Source: Cesiribacteraceae bacterium YIM B00369
Lineage (GTDB): Bacteria > Bacteroidota > Bacteroidia > Cytophagales > Cyclobacteriaceae
Length of the DNA stretch: 64,000 bases
Direction of reading: 5' to 3'
Assembly (NCBI GenBank): GCA_017948555.1
Contig: JAFMYY010000011.1
Location: forward strand, 117,886-181,885
Of the stretch, positions 8,209-17,335 are shown one piece after another. Each line of letters begins with the position of its first letter. The stretch's first letter is position 1. The notes under the pieces were generated by a model. The model was given only the letters and a program-made list of their open reading frames with translations. It had not been told where the DNA came from and made no database searches. The position numbers were made by a program, and so were the translations under genes.

Positions 8209-9189
8209 ATGCTCAGAAGACCCAGACGTAACCGAAAATCAGCCGCTATTCGTGGAATGGTGGAAGAGACACGCCTGCATGTAAACGACCTTATTTTTCC
8301 TGTTTTCCTGATAGAAGGAAAAAATGAAAAGGTGGAAGTTTCCTCCATGCCGGGAATTTACCGCTATAGTGCAGACCTGCTTCTGAAAGAAATAGAAGAA
8401 TGCATGAAGCTGGGTATTCGTACCTTCGATGTATTTCCGCGCCTGCCCGAGAGCCTTAAAGACCCCAGGGCTATAGAAGCCACTAATGAAAAAGGGCTTT
8501 ATTTGTCTACTCTCAGGCGGATAAAACAGGAATTTCCTGAGGCATGTATTATGACAGATGTGGCCATGGATCCTTACAGTTCAGACGGGCACGATGGAAT
8601 AGTATTGGACGGGAGAATCCTTAATGACGAAACCCTTGATGTGCTTGCTGCCATGGCTGTTGCTCAGGCACGTGCAGGAGCCGATATTATTGGCCCCAGC
8701 GATATGATGGACGGGCGTGTGGAAGCCATACGCGATGCTCTTGATGACGAAGGCTTTGCTGAAGTGAGCATTATGAGCTATACAGCCAAATATGCAAGTG
8801 CATATTATGGTCCTTTCCGCGATGCGCTGGGCTCTGCCCCTAAGGCAGGCGATAAAAAAACTTACCAGATGGACCCTGCCAACCAGCGGGAAGCCCTGGT
8901 GGAGGCAGATCTTGATGTGGCGGAAGGAGCAGATATATTAATGGTAAAGCCGGCTATGGTATACCTGGATGTTATAAAACTATTGCGCGATAATTATGAA
9001 CTGCCAATTGCTGCTTATAATGTAAGTGGGGAGTATGCCATGATAAAAGCGGCCGCTCAGAAAGGATGGCTGAATGGTGAAGCGGTAATGCTTGAAACTT
9101 TGTTAAGTATAAAGCGGGCCGGAGCCAACATTATCCTTACCTATTTTGCAAAAGAATTTGCGCAGCTGCAGGCAAGGGAACGGCGGTAA
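8209..9189 (+). CDS. hemB: Delta-aminolevulinic acid dehydratase (porphobilinogen synthase)
   Basis: 326 residues, full length for the family. It condenses two 5-aminolevulinates to porphobilinogen in the cytosol. The active-site lysines are Lys194 (SYTAKYASAYYG) and Lys247 (MVKPAMVYLD). The metal-binding segment is the Asp-rich type: Asp117, Asp121 and Asp129 within TDVAMDPYSSDGHDG replace the cysteines of zinc enzymes, so this is expected to be the magnesium-dependent, zinc-independent class seen in plants and Pseudomonas. It is followed by a strong terminator and so appears monocistronic. hemD, hemW and hemH are elsewhere in the window. Confidence 0.97.
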   Translation: MLRRPRRNRKSAAIRGMVEETRLHVNDLIFPVFLIEGKNEKVEVSSMPGIYRYSADLLLKEIEECMKLGIRTFDVFPRLPESLKDPRAIEATNEKGLYLSTLRRIKQEFPEACIMTDVAMDPYSSDGHDGIVLDGRILNDETLDVLAAMAVAQARAGADIIGPSDMMDGRVEAIRDALDDEGFAEVSIMSYTAKYASAYYGPFRDALGSAPKAGDKKTYQMDPANQREALVEADLDVAEGADILMVKPAMVYLDVIKLLRDNYELPIAAYNVSGEYAMIKAAAQKGWLNGEAVMLETLLSIKRAGANIILTYFAKEFAQLQARERR

Positions 9190-9239
9190 GAAGGCAGTCC
9201 TTTTTCAACAGGCTGATAATAATACTATTGTGAAAGTTA

Positions 9240-9269
9240 AAAAGCTATCCGGCCGGGTAGCTTTTTTTA
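9240..9269 (+). terminator. hemB terminator
   Basis: AAAGCTATCC, GGCC centre, GGGTAGCTTT with one mismatch, then T7. It lies 50 bp after the hemB stop. Confidence 0.75.
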
Positions 9270-9343
9270 TTTTATCAGGTGCTTCCGTTCGGATGGGGCT
9301 CCTGAGTTGCGGATTGTCCTGTACAAAAGATGGGCTCCGGAGT

Positions 9344-9715
9344 TCAGGATTTTGCCTGAGAACGAACCATGGCGATCAATTCATTTTCCACCTGCCAGTC
9401 TTTGGCAAAACGCAGCATACCGGTTGCTTCCATTTCGGTAATAAAGCCTTTCGCATTATTAGCCTTCCATACCCGGTTCAGATATTCCACTCTTTTATTC
9501 TTGTCCAGTGGAAGGTTTGTTAAATACTGGCGTGCGCGGTCAAAGGCTGTCATATAATCTTCAGAGATAAAGCCAAGCGCCCACTGCAGCTCGTCTGTTG
9601 CATTAAGATCACGGGCAGTTTCCTCTAAAAGTTGCAGCTCATTGTCGTCCAATCCATGGTACTGAAAAATAATGCTTTTCAGTAGCAGGAAGGCCTTTTT
9701 TTCATCAGTGTCCAT
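9344..9715 (-). CDS. Small helical protein of unknown function
   Basis: 123 residues from ATG (MDTDEKKAFLLLKSIIFQYHG..). All-helical acidic protein with no signal peptide: LDDNELQLLEETARDL, DELQWALGFI, DYMTAFDRARQYL, and a C-terminal helix around WQVENELIAMV. The spacing of the acidic helices vaguely recalls TerB-like folds, but I cannot assign it. It converges with hemB and sits downstream of hemW on the same strand, 77 bp after it. Confidence 0.65.
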   Translation of the reverse strand: MDTDEKKAFLLLKSIIFQYHGLDDNELQLLEETARDLNATDELQWALGFISEDYMTAFDRARQYLTNLPLDKNKRVEYLNRVWKANNAKGFITEMEATGMLRFAKDWQVENELIAMVRSQAKS

Positions 9716-9792
9716 TCAGACAGTTGTTTGCTTCTCTACAAATATAACAGATTGTTGTAATATAATCTTTTTCCTGCACTCATATAAAAAAA

Positions 9793-10929
9793 TTAAGCTT
9801 CCTCCATTATCATCAGCTGACTTACAATTTCATCGGCCAGCAATTTTCCTGCATCTGTTAATACCAAAGAGCCGCTTTCCCTTCTTATATAATTATTAGT
9901 TGCTAATTCTTTTAAAAGCCTCTGCTGTTCTTCTTCAATATTGTAGTTAAGTTCCTTCTTAAGGTATTCAAGATTACAGCCCCATTTGGTGCGGAGGCCG
10001 GTAAGCAGGTATTCGTTTATCCTGTTCGCGCGGCTTAATGTTTCAAGCTCAAAAAAGGGTTGCTGTCCTGTTATTGCTTTTATGTACAGGTTATTATTGC
10101 TGATGTTAAACTGCCGGCTTTTGTGGTTAAAAGAATGTGCGCTTGGGCCGAGGCCAAGGTATTGCTGCTGTTGCCAATAGCTGCTGTTGTGCCTGGAGTA
10201 TTTGCCTGGCAGGCAGAAATTGGAAATCTCATATTGCTCATAGCCCGCTTCTTTTAATGTTTTGAGCAGGAGTTCAAATTGCTGTGCCGCATACTCCTCA
10301 TCAATAGCCCTTAGCTTTCCTTTTTTCAGCCAGCTGCCAAAGGCGGTTTGTGGTTCAATGGTAAGGCAGTAAGAAGATATGTGCTCCGGTTTCAGCTCAA
10401 GCGCTGTTGCCAAATCCTGCTGCCAGATGGAGTGGTCCGGCGAAGGAATTGCGTAAATAAGATCAATACTGATATTCCTGAAGCCAGCTTCGCGGGCATC
10501 CTGCATGCATGAATGGGCCTGACCTGCCGTATGAGCCCTGTTCATGAATTGCAAATGCCGGTCCTGGAAAGATTGTATGCCAATGCTGAGGCGGTTTATG
10601 CCTGCCGCTTTCAGGCTCTGCAGTTTAGCGGGGGAAAGGTCATCCGGATTTGCTTCCAGAGTTATTTCCATATCAGGGGCCAGGGAGTAATTTTTTGCCA
10701 GTGTATCCAGTAGCTGGTCCAGCTCAGCCCTGCTAAGTAAGGAGGGGGTGCCTCCTCCAAAATATATTGTTTGTATTGATTCCTGTTGCAGATAGTCTTT
10801 TTGCAGTACAGCTTCCTGTACCATAGCCTGAATAAGCTTCTCCTTATGCTTCAGGTTGGTGCTGAAGTGGAAATCGCAGTAATGGCAGGCTTGCCTGCAG
10901 AATGGAATATGTAAATAAATGCCTGCCAA
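9793..10929 (-). CDS. hemW: HemW-type radical SAM protein (heme chaperone)
   Basis: 378 residues. The radical-SAM cluster motif CxxxCxYC is Cys11, Cys15, Cys18 (PFCRQACHYCDFHF). The GGGTPSLL motif follows, then the TIM-barrel segments SIGIQSFQDRHL and SIDLIYAIP, and a C-terminal winged-helix-like HemN_C domain (NEYLLTGLRTKWG). HemW proteins were long annotated as oxygen-independent coproporphyrinogen oxidases but bind and transfer heme. The bare PFCRQ.CHYC motif without the extra HemN cysteine favours HemW. A candidate promoter lies at 11015-11022. Confidence 0.9.
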   Translation of the reverse strand: MAGIYLHIPFCRQACHYCDFHFSTNLKHKEKLIQAMVQEAVLQKDYLQQESIQTIYFGGGTPSLLSRAELDQLLDTLAKNYSLAPDMEITLEANPDDLSPAKLQSLKAAGINRLSIGIQSFQDRHLQFMNRAHTAGQAHSCMQDAREAGFRNISIDLIYAIPSPDHSIWQQDLATALELKPEHISSYCLTIEPQTAFGSWLKKGKLRAIDEEYAAQQFELLLKTLKEAGYEQYEISNFCLPGKYSRHNSSYWQQQQYLGLGPSAHSFNHKSRQFNISNNNLYIKAITGQQPFFELETLSRANRINEYLLTGLRTKWGCNLEYLKKELNYNIEEEQQRLLKELATNNYIRRESGSLVLTDAGKLLADEIVSQLMIMEEA

Positions 10930-11014
10930 TTTTATTAAGAATATAAAATTATTAAGAATGAAGAAATCGGACCTGCCTGCATTTTAGGTTGCCGGGGCAA
11001 GGAAAAGGTGCCGG

Positions 11015-11022
11015 CAAAGGTA
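11015..11022 (-). promoter_or_regulatory. Candidate -7 element for hemW
   Basis: On the minus strand this reads TACCTTTG, a full match to TAnnTTTG, about 85 bp upstream of the hemW ATG. Confidence 0.4.
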
Positions 11023-11139
11023 ACAAAAACACTAAGTTAGTAGTGCCGGAATGTGCAAACTTTTACTATAACTTACCTGCTTAAAATTTTTATGCAATTA
11101 CCCGGAGCAGGAAATAAAAGTAATTAAGTATGTTTGTAC

Positions 11140-12861
11140 ATGCGATTGAAAACCAGTATGTTCTGTGCCATTTTTGTGCTGATTAATTTATCAGCAACAG
11201 CACAGCATTATTTACTGGTGCAGGCAGAAAATGAAAAGGCCGGAGAGGTGCTCGCCGGCTATTCTTATAAAAAGAGTTTTTTTGATTCTGTTGCAGCGCA
11301 GCAGCAAATAAGCAAGCTGGTACTTGCTTTGCAGGACGACGGGTATTTACTGGCAGGCGTAAAAGAGCTTAGCTCTGGTGCTGATACCACAAGAGTTATG
11401 CTGGAAACAGGGAGCCGCTTCCGCTGGGCAAAGCTTTCGGCAGCTACTGTCAATAAAGAATGGCTTAACAGAACTATTTGGCGGCAGAATGCCTATACAG
11501 ATAAACCTTTCCGGTACGGCCGGGTCTCCCGCCTGATGCGGGAGCTCGTAAGAGAGGCTGAAAATAACGGATACCCTTTTGCTTCCGTGAAGCTCGATTC
11601 TGTTCAGGTAGACAGTACTTTGCTTATGGCGAATGTGCAAATGGAGCAGGGGCCTTATATTATATTTGATACCCTGGTGGTAAAGGGAGATGTGCGGTTA
11701 AATCCCCGGTTCCTCGGGGCCTTTCTGGGCATTCGTTACGGGGAGCCTTACAGCCAGCAAAAAGTAAAAGATGCAGTTATGCTCCTTCAGGGCCTTCCCT
11801 ATCTAAAATTGCAGCAGGAGCCTGAGCTTACCTTTCAGAACAGGCAGGCTACTTTATATCTCGATCTTGGAAATAAAAAGGCGAATATAATTGACGGGGT
11901 AGTGGGGGTGTTGCCCGATCCGCAGGAAGAGGGACGTTTATTGTTTACCGGTCAGTTCGATTTGTTGTTGCAAAACCCTTTTGGGACAGGAAAAAAAATT
12001 GAACTTCACTGGCAGCGGCTGGATAAAAATTCCCAGAACCTGGAAGCTGCCTATTATCACCCCCATCTTTTTGGGTCGGTAATTAGCCTGGATGCCGGTT
12101 TTAGCCTGTTGAAGGAAGAAGAAAACTTTGTGAACAGACAGCTGAGCCTTGAAATGCAAATGCGGCAGGGGGCCGGTAATCTTATCCGCCTTATTGCAAG
12201 GCAGAAAGACAGCCGCCTGTTGGGGGCTGCTCAGGATGCCGGCTATGCCGGTTTTAATTTAGCGCAGTTTGGGTTGGGGTTTACCCGGCAAAAGCTTGAC
12301 GACCCTGTTTCTCCACAGCGCGGATACTCTTTTACTATGGATTTTACCGGGGGAAAGAAAAATTTCCGAAGTGTTCTTTATAGCCAGGATTCAATACAGC
12401 AGGCTCTTTCCGGCTCTGCAATGCAATACAGGCTTACAGGCCAGGCCAGGTACTTCCTGCCCATAGGGCAGCACCTTGTGTGGGCACATAGTCTGGAAGC
12501 AGGCTTTCTTGAAGATGAAAATATTTATATCAATGATTTGTACCGCCTGGGAGGTTTAAGTAGTTTGAGAGGGTTCAGGGAAAAAAGTTTTTTTGCCTCT
12601 GATTTTGTCGTTAGTCGTCTGGAACTACGCTACCTTGCCAGCCGCGATACTTACCTTTTCGGTTTTTATGACCAGGGACGGATGGAGCAAATGGCCGGAA
12701 ACTTACATGTAACTGACTGGCCTTTAGGTTGTGGGGCCGGTTTGAGTTTGGGAACTAACTCCGGTACGTTTAATTTTGTGTACGGCGCAGGAAAATCCGG
12801 TACACAACCATTGAGCTTTGCGCAGTCGCAGGTTCATTTCGGATATGTGAATAGGTTTTAA
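11140..12861 (+). CDS. POTRA/BamA-TamA-like outer-membrane barrel protein
   Basis: 573 residues from ATG 11140; an in-frame TTG two codons earlier is less likely. The signal peptide ends about residue 22 (LSATAQ). The N-terminal part has two POTRA-like repeats (about 80-250), with YIIFDTLVVKGDVRLNPRFL and a VKDAVMLLQGLPYLK helix. The rest is an outer-membrane beta-barrel that includes the L6-like motif LSSLRGFREKSFF (the Omp85 RGF signature) and ends in Phe. The family inserts or exports outer-membrane components. It is too short for BamA (usually five POTRA domains), so a TamA-like or Bacteroidota-specific Omp85 member is likely. The transferase gene starts 55 bp downstream. Confidence 0.83.
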   Translation: MRLKTSMFCAIFVLINLSATAQHYLLVQAENEKAGEVLAGYSYKKSFFDSVAAQQQISKLVLALQDDGYLLAGVKELSSGADTTRVMLETGSRFRWAKLSAATVNKEWLNRTIWRQNAYTDKPFRYGRVSRLMRELVREAENNGYPFASVKLDSVQVDSTLLMANVQMEQGPYIIFDTLVVKGDVRLNPRFLGAFLGIRYGEPYSQQKVKDAVMLLQGLPYLKLQQEPELTFQNRQATLYLDLGNKKANIIDGVVGVLPDPQEEGRLLFTGQFDLLLQNPFGTGKKIELHWQRLDKNSQNLEAAYYHPHLFGSVISLDAGFSLLKEEENFVNRQLSLEMQMRQGAGNLIRLIARQKDSRLLGAAQDAGYAGFNLAQFGLGFTRQKLDDPVSPQRGYSFTMDFTGGKKNFRSVLYSQDSIQQALSGSAMQYRLTGQARYFLPIGQHLVWAHSLEAGFLEDENIYINDLYRLGGLSSLRGFREKSFFASDFVVSRLELRYLASRDTYLFGFYDQGRMEQMAGNLHVTDWPLGCGAGLSLGTNSGTFNFVYGAGKSGTQPLSFAQSQVHFGYVNRF

Positions 12862-12916
12862 AAATATTTGAAAAACACTGTTGAACAGGTAACTTGCAAT
12901 TAATAGTAGAATACGT

Positions 12917-13939
12917 ATGTATCTGAATCTCATATTCGCATTTTTGTGGTCGATGGTTATAGCCCTGTTCTCAGTGCCGTCCATCATTCGCATATCTCAC
13001 ACAAAGAAATTACTGGATGAGCCCAATCACAGGACTATTCACCAGATTATGACTCCCCGCCTGGGAGGACTGGCTATTTTTGCTGGTTTTATGTCGGCAA
13101 TAACCATTTTTGGTAAGTTCGGGGCGGGCGTGCAGCAGTTGCTGGCGGGCTGTGTAATGATGTTTTTTATAGGTATCAAGGATGATATTATCTCGGTTTC
13201 GGCCTTTAAAAAATTCTTCGTTCAGATTATTGCCACAGGTATAGTAATGACAATGGGCGATGTGCGGATTACAAGTTTACAGGGCTTTTTAGGAATATGG
13301 GAGCTGGAAACAGGAATAAGCTACGCCTTTACATTTCTGGTAATAGTAGGTATTACCAATGCCATCAATCTTATCGACGGGCTGGATGGACTGGCGGGTA
13401 CCATTATTCTTATTGTATCCCTGTGCTTTGGTACTTTCTTTTATTTTTACAGTATTGAGTATGCCTATGTGGCATTTTGCCTTGCCGGCGGAATGATGGG
13501 CTTCCTGCGGTATAATATATACAAAGCACGTATATTTATGGGAGATACAGGTTCGCTGGTTTCGGGCTTTGTAATAGCCGTTATGTCGGTTAAATTTCTT
13601 GAAATGAATGCCGTGGCTTCCGCCCCGGCCACTGCTGTTGCAGTTCTCTTTATTCCGGTATTCGACACCCTGAGGGCTTTTTCCCTGCGCATTGGCAGCG
13701 GGCGCTCTCCTTTTGCGCCGGACCGCAATCACCTGCATCACCGCTTCCTCGACATGGGGCTTCCCCAGATAATGGTTGTGGTGCTTATTCTCATGCTCAA
13801 TTTATTGGTAATTATTTCCACTATTTGGTTTTCAGGGCTTGGAAATACGTTTTTGCTCATTTCTCAAATTGTTTTTGCCGTTATATTAAGTGTTTTTCTT
13901 GAAATTCAAAGGCGCAGGAGCCTTTATGCAAATGCGTAA
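12917..13939 (+). CDS. WecA/TagO-type undecaprenyl-phosphate sugar-1-phosphate transferase
   Basis: 340 residues with about ten membrane helices. Family motifs are present: NHRTIHQIMTPRLGG in the first cytosolic loop, the magnesium-binding NAINLIDGLDGLAG, FMGDTGSLVSGF, and the HLHH motif in DRNHLHHRF. These transfer GlcNAc-1-P or a similar sugar phosphate to undecaprenyl phosphate, starting O-antigen, capsule or wall polymers. The MraY-specific motifs are absent, so this is the polysaccharide-type subfamily. The next gene begins inside or directly after its 3' end, so they are likely co-transcribed. Confidence 0.92.
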   Translation: MYLNLIFAFLWSMVIALFSVPSIIRISHTKKLLDEPNHRTIHQIMTPRLGGLAIFAGFMSAITIFGKFGAGVQQLLAGCVMMFFIGIKDDIISVSAFKKFFVQIIATGIVMTMGDVRITSLQGFLGIWELETGISYAFTFLVIVGITNAINLIDGLDGLAGTIILIVSLCFGTFFYFYSIEYAYVAFCLAGGMMGFLRYNIYKARIFMGDTGSLVSGFVIAVMSVKFLEMNAVASAPATAVAVLFIPVFDTLRAFSLRIGSGRSPFAPDRNHLHHRFLDMGLPQIMVVVLILMLNLLVIISTIWFSGLGNTFLLISQIVFAVILSVFLEIQRRRSLYANA

Positions 13940-15098
13940 GTGGTACGGAATTTTCTTTAGCCTGATGCTCTGCTTTTCGCTTGCATCTGAGGCGCAGGTA
14001 GAGGTAGGGGGGCAGAGCTATTCGGTAATGAAAGATCTCCGTGAGGAGCTTCTTGTATACAGCGATGCCTATGAAAGTTATATTCCATACGTAAAGGGAA
14101 CCTATTTTAATTCATCAGCGGCTGTCTTTATCCTTCCGCTCCATAAATACCGCGATTATCAGTTGCTGATTCAGCCGCCGGCAGAGTCTTCGCTGCTCAT
14201 TAACAGGAGTATAGTGGCTTTTTACTGGCATGGAGGGAGCAATCTGTACCCCATCGACAGCCTTATGGCGCAGTATGGCGATTCCTGTGTAATGTCAGTC
14301 TTTCATCCGTCCCTGAACCCGGAAGAGCTGGGGGTAGCCATTATTAGCAGGAAGCCCTATAGCTATACCGAACCCGGCACAGCAGGCAGCGATGAGTTCT
14401 TAAAGGTTCATGAAAGGCCAGCACGGAATTTTAACGATTTCTTTGTAATAGGCGTGCTGGTGTTGCTGGCAATGCTGGGGGCGCTGCGAAACCTTTTCCC
14501 CAAAATATTTAATAGTTATTATGACCTCAGCAGGGCACTGGCAGTCCGGGTACGGGATGAGCCGAACTTTACCATGAAGCTAAGTGCCCGTGGGCATGTG
14601 CCGTTTATTATATTTTACAGTCTTTTATTCGGTTTCCTCATTATTGTGTTGTTGCAGCAGGCCGAAGAGGTAGTGTCTGTATTTGACTTTTTAAATTTCA
14701 GCTCCTTCGGAAGTTATCTGTATGCGTGGCTGCTGCTTTCGGTAATAGTGTTTTTCTTTCAGTTGTTCAAATACTGGTTGCTGATGCTGGTGGCAAATGT
14801 GTTTAACATTTCCGATTTCGCATATATTCACTTTTTCGACTTCCTGAGGCTTTCCCAGATATTTTACACTGTGGTATTTTCGCTGGTGGTACTGGTGTTC
14901 CTGGGGGCTGAAAGTTATATAGATTCAGGTGCTGTTTTACTGCTGCGGATTGTTGCGGTTTTTGCAATAATCAGAGTTGCATTAATCTTTTTTAAGCTTT
15001 TGCGCGTATCTCAGTTTAGAAAAACCTATTTATTTTCGTACCTTTGCACCACTGAAATTTTACCACTCCTGATTGGTCTGAAATTTCTTATTATATAA
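13926..15098 (+). CDS. DUF4271-like integral membrane protein with signal peptide
   Basis: 390 residues if started at ATG 13926, which is preceded by AGGAG; a second ATG at 13932 is equally possible. A longer frame from 13890 adds residues that are only the shifted end of the transferase gene. The signal peptide (FFSLMLCFSLASEAQ) and a roughly 140-residue soluble domain are followed by six or seven membrane helices from about residue 172 (FVIGVLVLLAMLGAL) to the end (ILPLLIGLKFLII). Proteins of this type lie directly upstream of hemD in many Bacteroidota, as here (21 bp before the hemD ATG). Function unknown. Its 3' end carries a candidate hemD promoter. Confidence 0.8.
   Translation: MQMRKWYGIFFSLMLCFSLASEAQVEVGGQSYSVMKDLREELLVYSDAYESYIPYVKGTYFNSSAAVFILPLHKYRDYQLLIQPPAESSLLINRSIVAFYWHGGSNLYPIDSLMAQYGDSCVMSVFHPSLNPEELGVAIISRKPYSYTEPGTAGSDEFLKVHERPARNFNDFFVIGVLVLLAMLGALRNLFPKIFNSYYDLSRALAVRVRDEPNFTMKLSARGHVPFIIFYSLLFGFLIIVLLQQAEEVVSVFDFLNFSSFGSYLYAWLLLSVIVFFFQLFKYWLLMLVANVFNISDFAYIHFFDFLRLSQIFYTVVFSLVVLVFLGAESYIDSGAVLLLRIVAVFAIIRVALIFFKLLRVSQFRKTYLFSYLCTTEILPLLIGLKFLII
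15039..15046 (+). promoter_or_regulatory. Candidate -7 element for hemD inside the upstream gene
   Basis: TACCTTTG followed by CACC is a typical Bacteroidota -7 box. It lies about 80 bp before the hemD ATG, in the last 60 bp of the DUF4271-like gene. Confidence 0.4.
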
Positions 15099-15119
15099 GG
15101 TTTCTGTTTGCTAAAAGGT

Positions 15120-15896
15120 ATGACAAAGAAAGAAAAAGAACCAAAACTTAAAGAGGTTAAAAGTATATTGGTGTCTCAGCCGGAACCAGGTGATAATAAA
15201 TCTCCCTATCACATACTGGCTGAAAAATATAAGCTTAAAATAGATTTTCGCCCTTTTATCCAGATAGATCCTGTATCGCTGAAAGAATTCCGGCAGCAAA
15301 AGGTGGATATACTGGCCCATACAGCTGTAATTTTTACAAGTAGAAATGCGGTGGATCATTTCTTTCGCTTATGCCAGGAGAGCAGAATAGAAGTTCCTGC
15401 CGATATGAAGTACTTTTGTATTTCAGAACAAACTGCAAACTATCTGCAAAAATACATTGTGGTGCGTAAACGTAAAATATTTACGGGTTACCGTACTGCC
15501 AATGACCTGATTGAGATTTTAAAGAAGCACAAGAACGAGAAATATATTTTCCCTTGCTCCAATATCAGGAAAGAAGATATACCTGTTTTCTTTGAGGAAA
15601 ATAACATCAAATATTCTGAGGCTATTATATACAAAACGGTAGCCAGCGATCTTTCCGATCTGGCCGATGTAAATTACGATATTATAGCTTTTTTCAGTCC
15701 TTCGGGTATCAATTCCCTGTTTGTGAATTTTCCTGATTTCAAGCAAAATGAAACCCGTATTGCTGCATTTGGTCCTACTACAGCCCAGGCTGTTCATGAA
15801 GCAGGTCTTCAGCTGGATATAGAAGCGCCTCAGCCAAACGCTCCTTCCATGACAGGTGCACTTGAACTGTACATAAAGAAAGCAAATAAGCTGTAA
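15120..15896 (+). CDS. hemD: Uroporphyrinogen-III synthase
   Basis: 258 residues from ATG 15120; the TTG four codons earlier is not needed. Cytosolic two-domain protein that closes hydroxymethylbilane to uroporphyrinogen III. Family features: VKSILVSQPEPG at the start, FTSRNAVDHFF in domain 1, KYIFPCSNIRKEDIP at the hinge, FFSPSGINSLF in domain 2, and the late AAFGPTTAQAVHEAG, which matches the conserved (I/F)GPxTAxA element. Sequence conservation in HemD is weak generally, but these elements in order are convincing. A strong terminator follows. Confidence 0.92.
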   Translation: MTKKEKEPKLKEVKSILVSQPEPGDNKSPYHILAEKYKLKIDFRPFIQIDPVSLKEFRQQKVDILAHTAVIFTSRNAVDHFFRLCQESRIEVPADMKYFCISEQTANYLQKYIVVRKRKIFTGYRTANDLIEILKKHKNEKYIFPCSNIRKEDIPVFFEENNIKYSEAIIYKTVASDLSDLADVNYDIIAFFSPSGINSLFVNFPDFKQNETRIAAFGPTTAQAVHEAGLQLDIEAPQPNAPSMTGALELYIKKANKL

Positions 15897-15921
15897 AAAA
15901 AGTTATTAGTTTAGATATTTG

Positions 15922-15985
15922 GAGGTCTCATTTCAGACATTCGTTATTAAAAAGACGAAATGTCAGGAATGAGACCTCTTTTTTT
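15922..15985 (+). terminator. hemD terminator
   Basis: GAGGTCTCATT (15922-15932) pairs with AATGAGACCTC (15968-15978); an inner GACATT/AATGTC pair extends the stem, and T7 follows. One of the strongest terminators in the window, separating hemD from the gld region. Confidence 0.85.
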
Positions 15986-16181
15986 AATATCTTTTTTACC
16001 TTAATTTTTTTTATGCAGCCCGTTTTTAAATATGCACTAGACTTGACCCTTTATGGCTGGAGTATCAATAAAACGGGAAATATTACATTAAGGCAGAATA
16101 TCGTTCCAACATTTTTAAATTGCGGCGTTTATATATAAGTAGAAAATCTGCTATATTTATTTTCTTCTTAACCCAATAATT

Positions 16182-17147
16182 ATGAGGAAGCTATCCGGTC
16201 TGGTTCTTTTTGTTCTGATGGTACTCGGGGCAGTTCCTGTTTTTGCACAGCAGGATGCTCAGTTTACCCAATATATGTTTAATACCCTTTTTTATAATCC
16301 TGCATTTGCAGGGGTGGAAGGAGTAACTTCCCTTACTGCAGTGCATCGGACGCAGTGGGCCGGGTACCCTGACGGTGGAAATCCTGTTTCGCAGGTAGTA
16401 AGTTTTAATACTCCCATATTCAGGCTTAGCAGCGGGTTTGGCCTGCATTTTATGAACGACAGGTTAGGCCCCCAGAATAATATGCAGTTCCAGGCTTCCT
16501 ATGCTTATCACCTCCATCTGAAGGAGTTAAACACCAAGGTAAGCTTTGGAGTGAGGGGAGGGGCTTACGCACAGGCTATAAATTCTAATAACCTTATTGC
16601 TAATGAACAGGGAGATCTTCTGCTCCTTTTTGGCCGCGATTACCAGATGAGGCCGGACATGGGAGCCGGTGTTTATTTTCAGTCTCAGAAGGTTCATGGT
16701 GGAATAGGCATAAATCACCTCTTAAAAAGTGAATTTAATTTCGGCAGTGACGTTACCCGGCAGCCTCTGGAAAACCATATGAACGTAATGTTAGGATACG
16801 ATTATGTGTATGGACGAAAAATTACCTTAAGTCCGTCGCTGCTTGTGCAAACAGATTTCAATCAATATAACTTTACCCTTACGGCTATGGGTAACCTGGA
16901 TGAAAAATATTGGGCAGGAATTTCCTTCAGACAGGGGGAATCAATTAACATTCTTACAGGTTATAGTGTTTTGAAGGATAAATCGTTAAGGTTTGGGTAT
17001 TCTTTTGATTTTGTAGTGAAAGGAACTGATGCGAAATCATCAGGAGCATTGGGGACGTCACATGAGGTTTCGCTGACCTATACGCTTCCTCAGGCAGCCC
17101 CTACAGGGAAAAAAATTATCAGAAATCCAAGATTCAGGCACGATTAA
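16182..17147 (+). CDS. PorP/SprF-family type IX secretion outer-membrane protein
   Basis: 321 residues. The signal peptide ends at VFAQQ, and the family start DAQFTQYMFNTLFYNPAFAG follows at once. The remainder alternates like an outer-membrane barrel (SSGFGLHFMNDRLGPQNNMQFQASYAYHL). PorP/SprF proteins form an outer-membrane barrel that partners the Gld/Por trans-envelope machine and help deliver surface adhesins such as SprB. The position directly upstream of gldK, in the same orientation, matches the conserved porP-gldKLMN order. The 188-bp gap to gldK holds only a weak hairpin, so they may be one operon. Confidence 0.92.
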   Translation: MRKLSGLVLFVLMVLGAVPVFAQQDAQFTQYMFNTLFYNPAFAGVEGVTSLTAVHRTQWAGYPDGGNPVSQVVSFNTPIFRLSSGFGLHFMNDRLGPQNNMQFQASYAYHLHLKELNTKVSFGVRGGAYAQAINSNNLIANEQGDLLLLFGRDYQMRPDMGAGVYFQSQKVHGGIGINHLLKSEFNFGSDVTRQPLENHMNVMLGYDYVYGRKITLSPSLLVQTDFNQYNFTLTAMGNLDEKYWAGISFRQGESINILTGYSVLKDKSLRFGYSFDFVVKGTDAKSSGALGTSHEVSLTYTLPQAAPTGKKIIRNPRFRHD

Positions 17148-17335
17148 GTGAATAAATTAAGGATTCCTGCGTTACAAGTTAGTGTGTGTGTTATGTTTTT
17201 TTAGTAAATCCGCGAAAATATTACAGGATACAGTTTTTTGCGGGTATTGATAAGTAAAGAAAACCAGGACCCGGTATTTTTGGGTTCTTAGGTTATGTGT
17301 TAGAACCATATAGATGTTTTATTAAAAAAGGTGTT

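Noticed and set aside
17262..17294. AACC..GGTT hairpin between porP and gldK
   Set aside because: Mismatched stem and no T-run; too weak to call a terminator.
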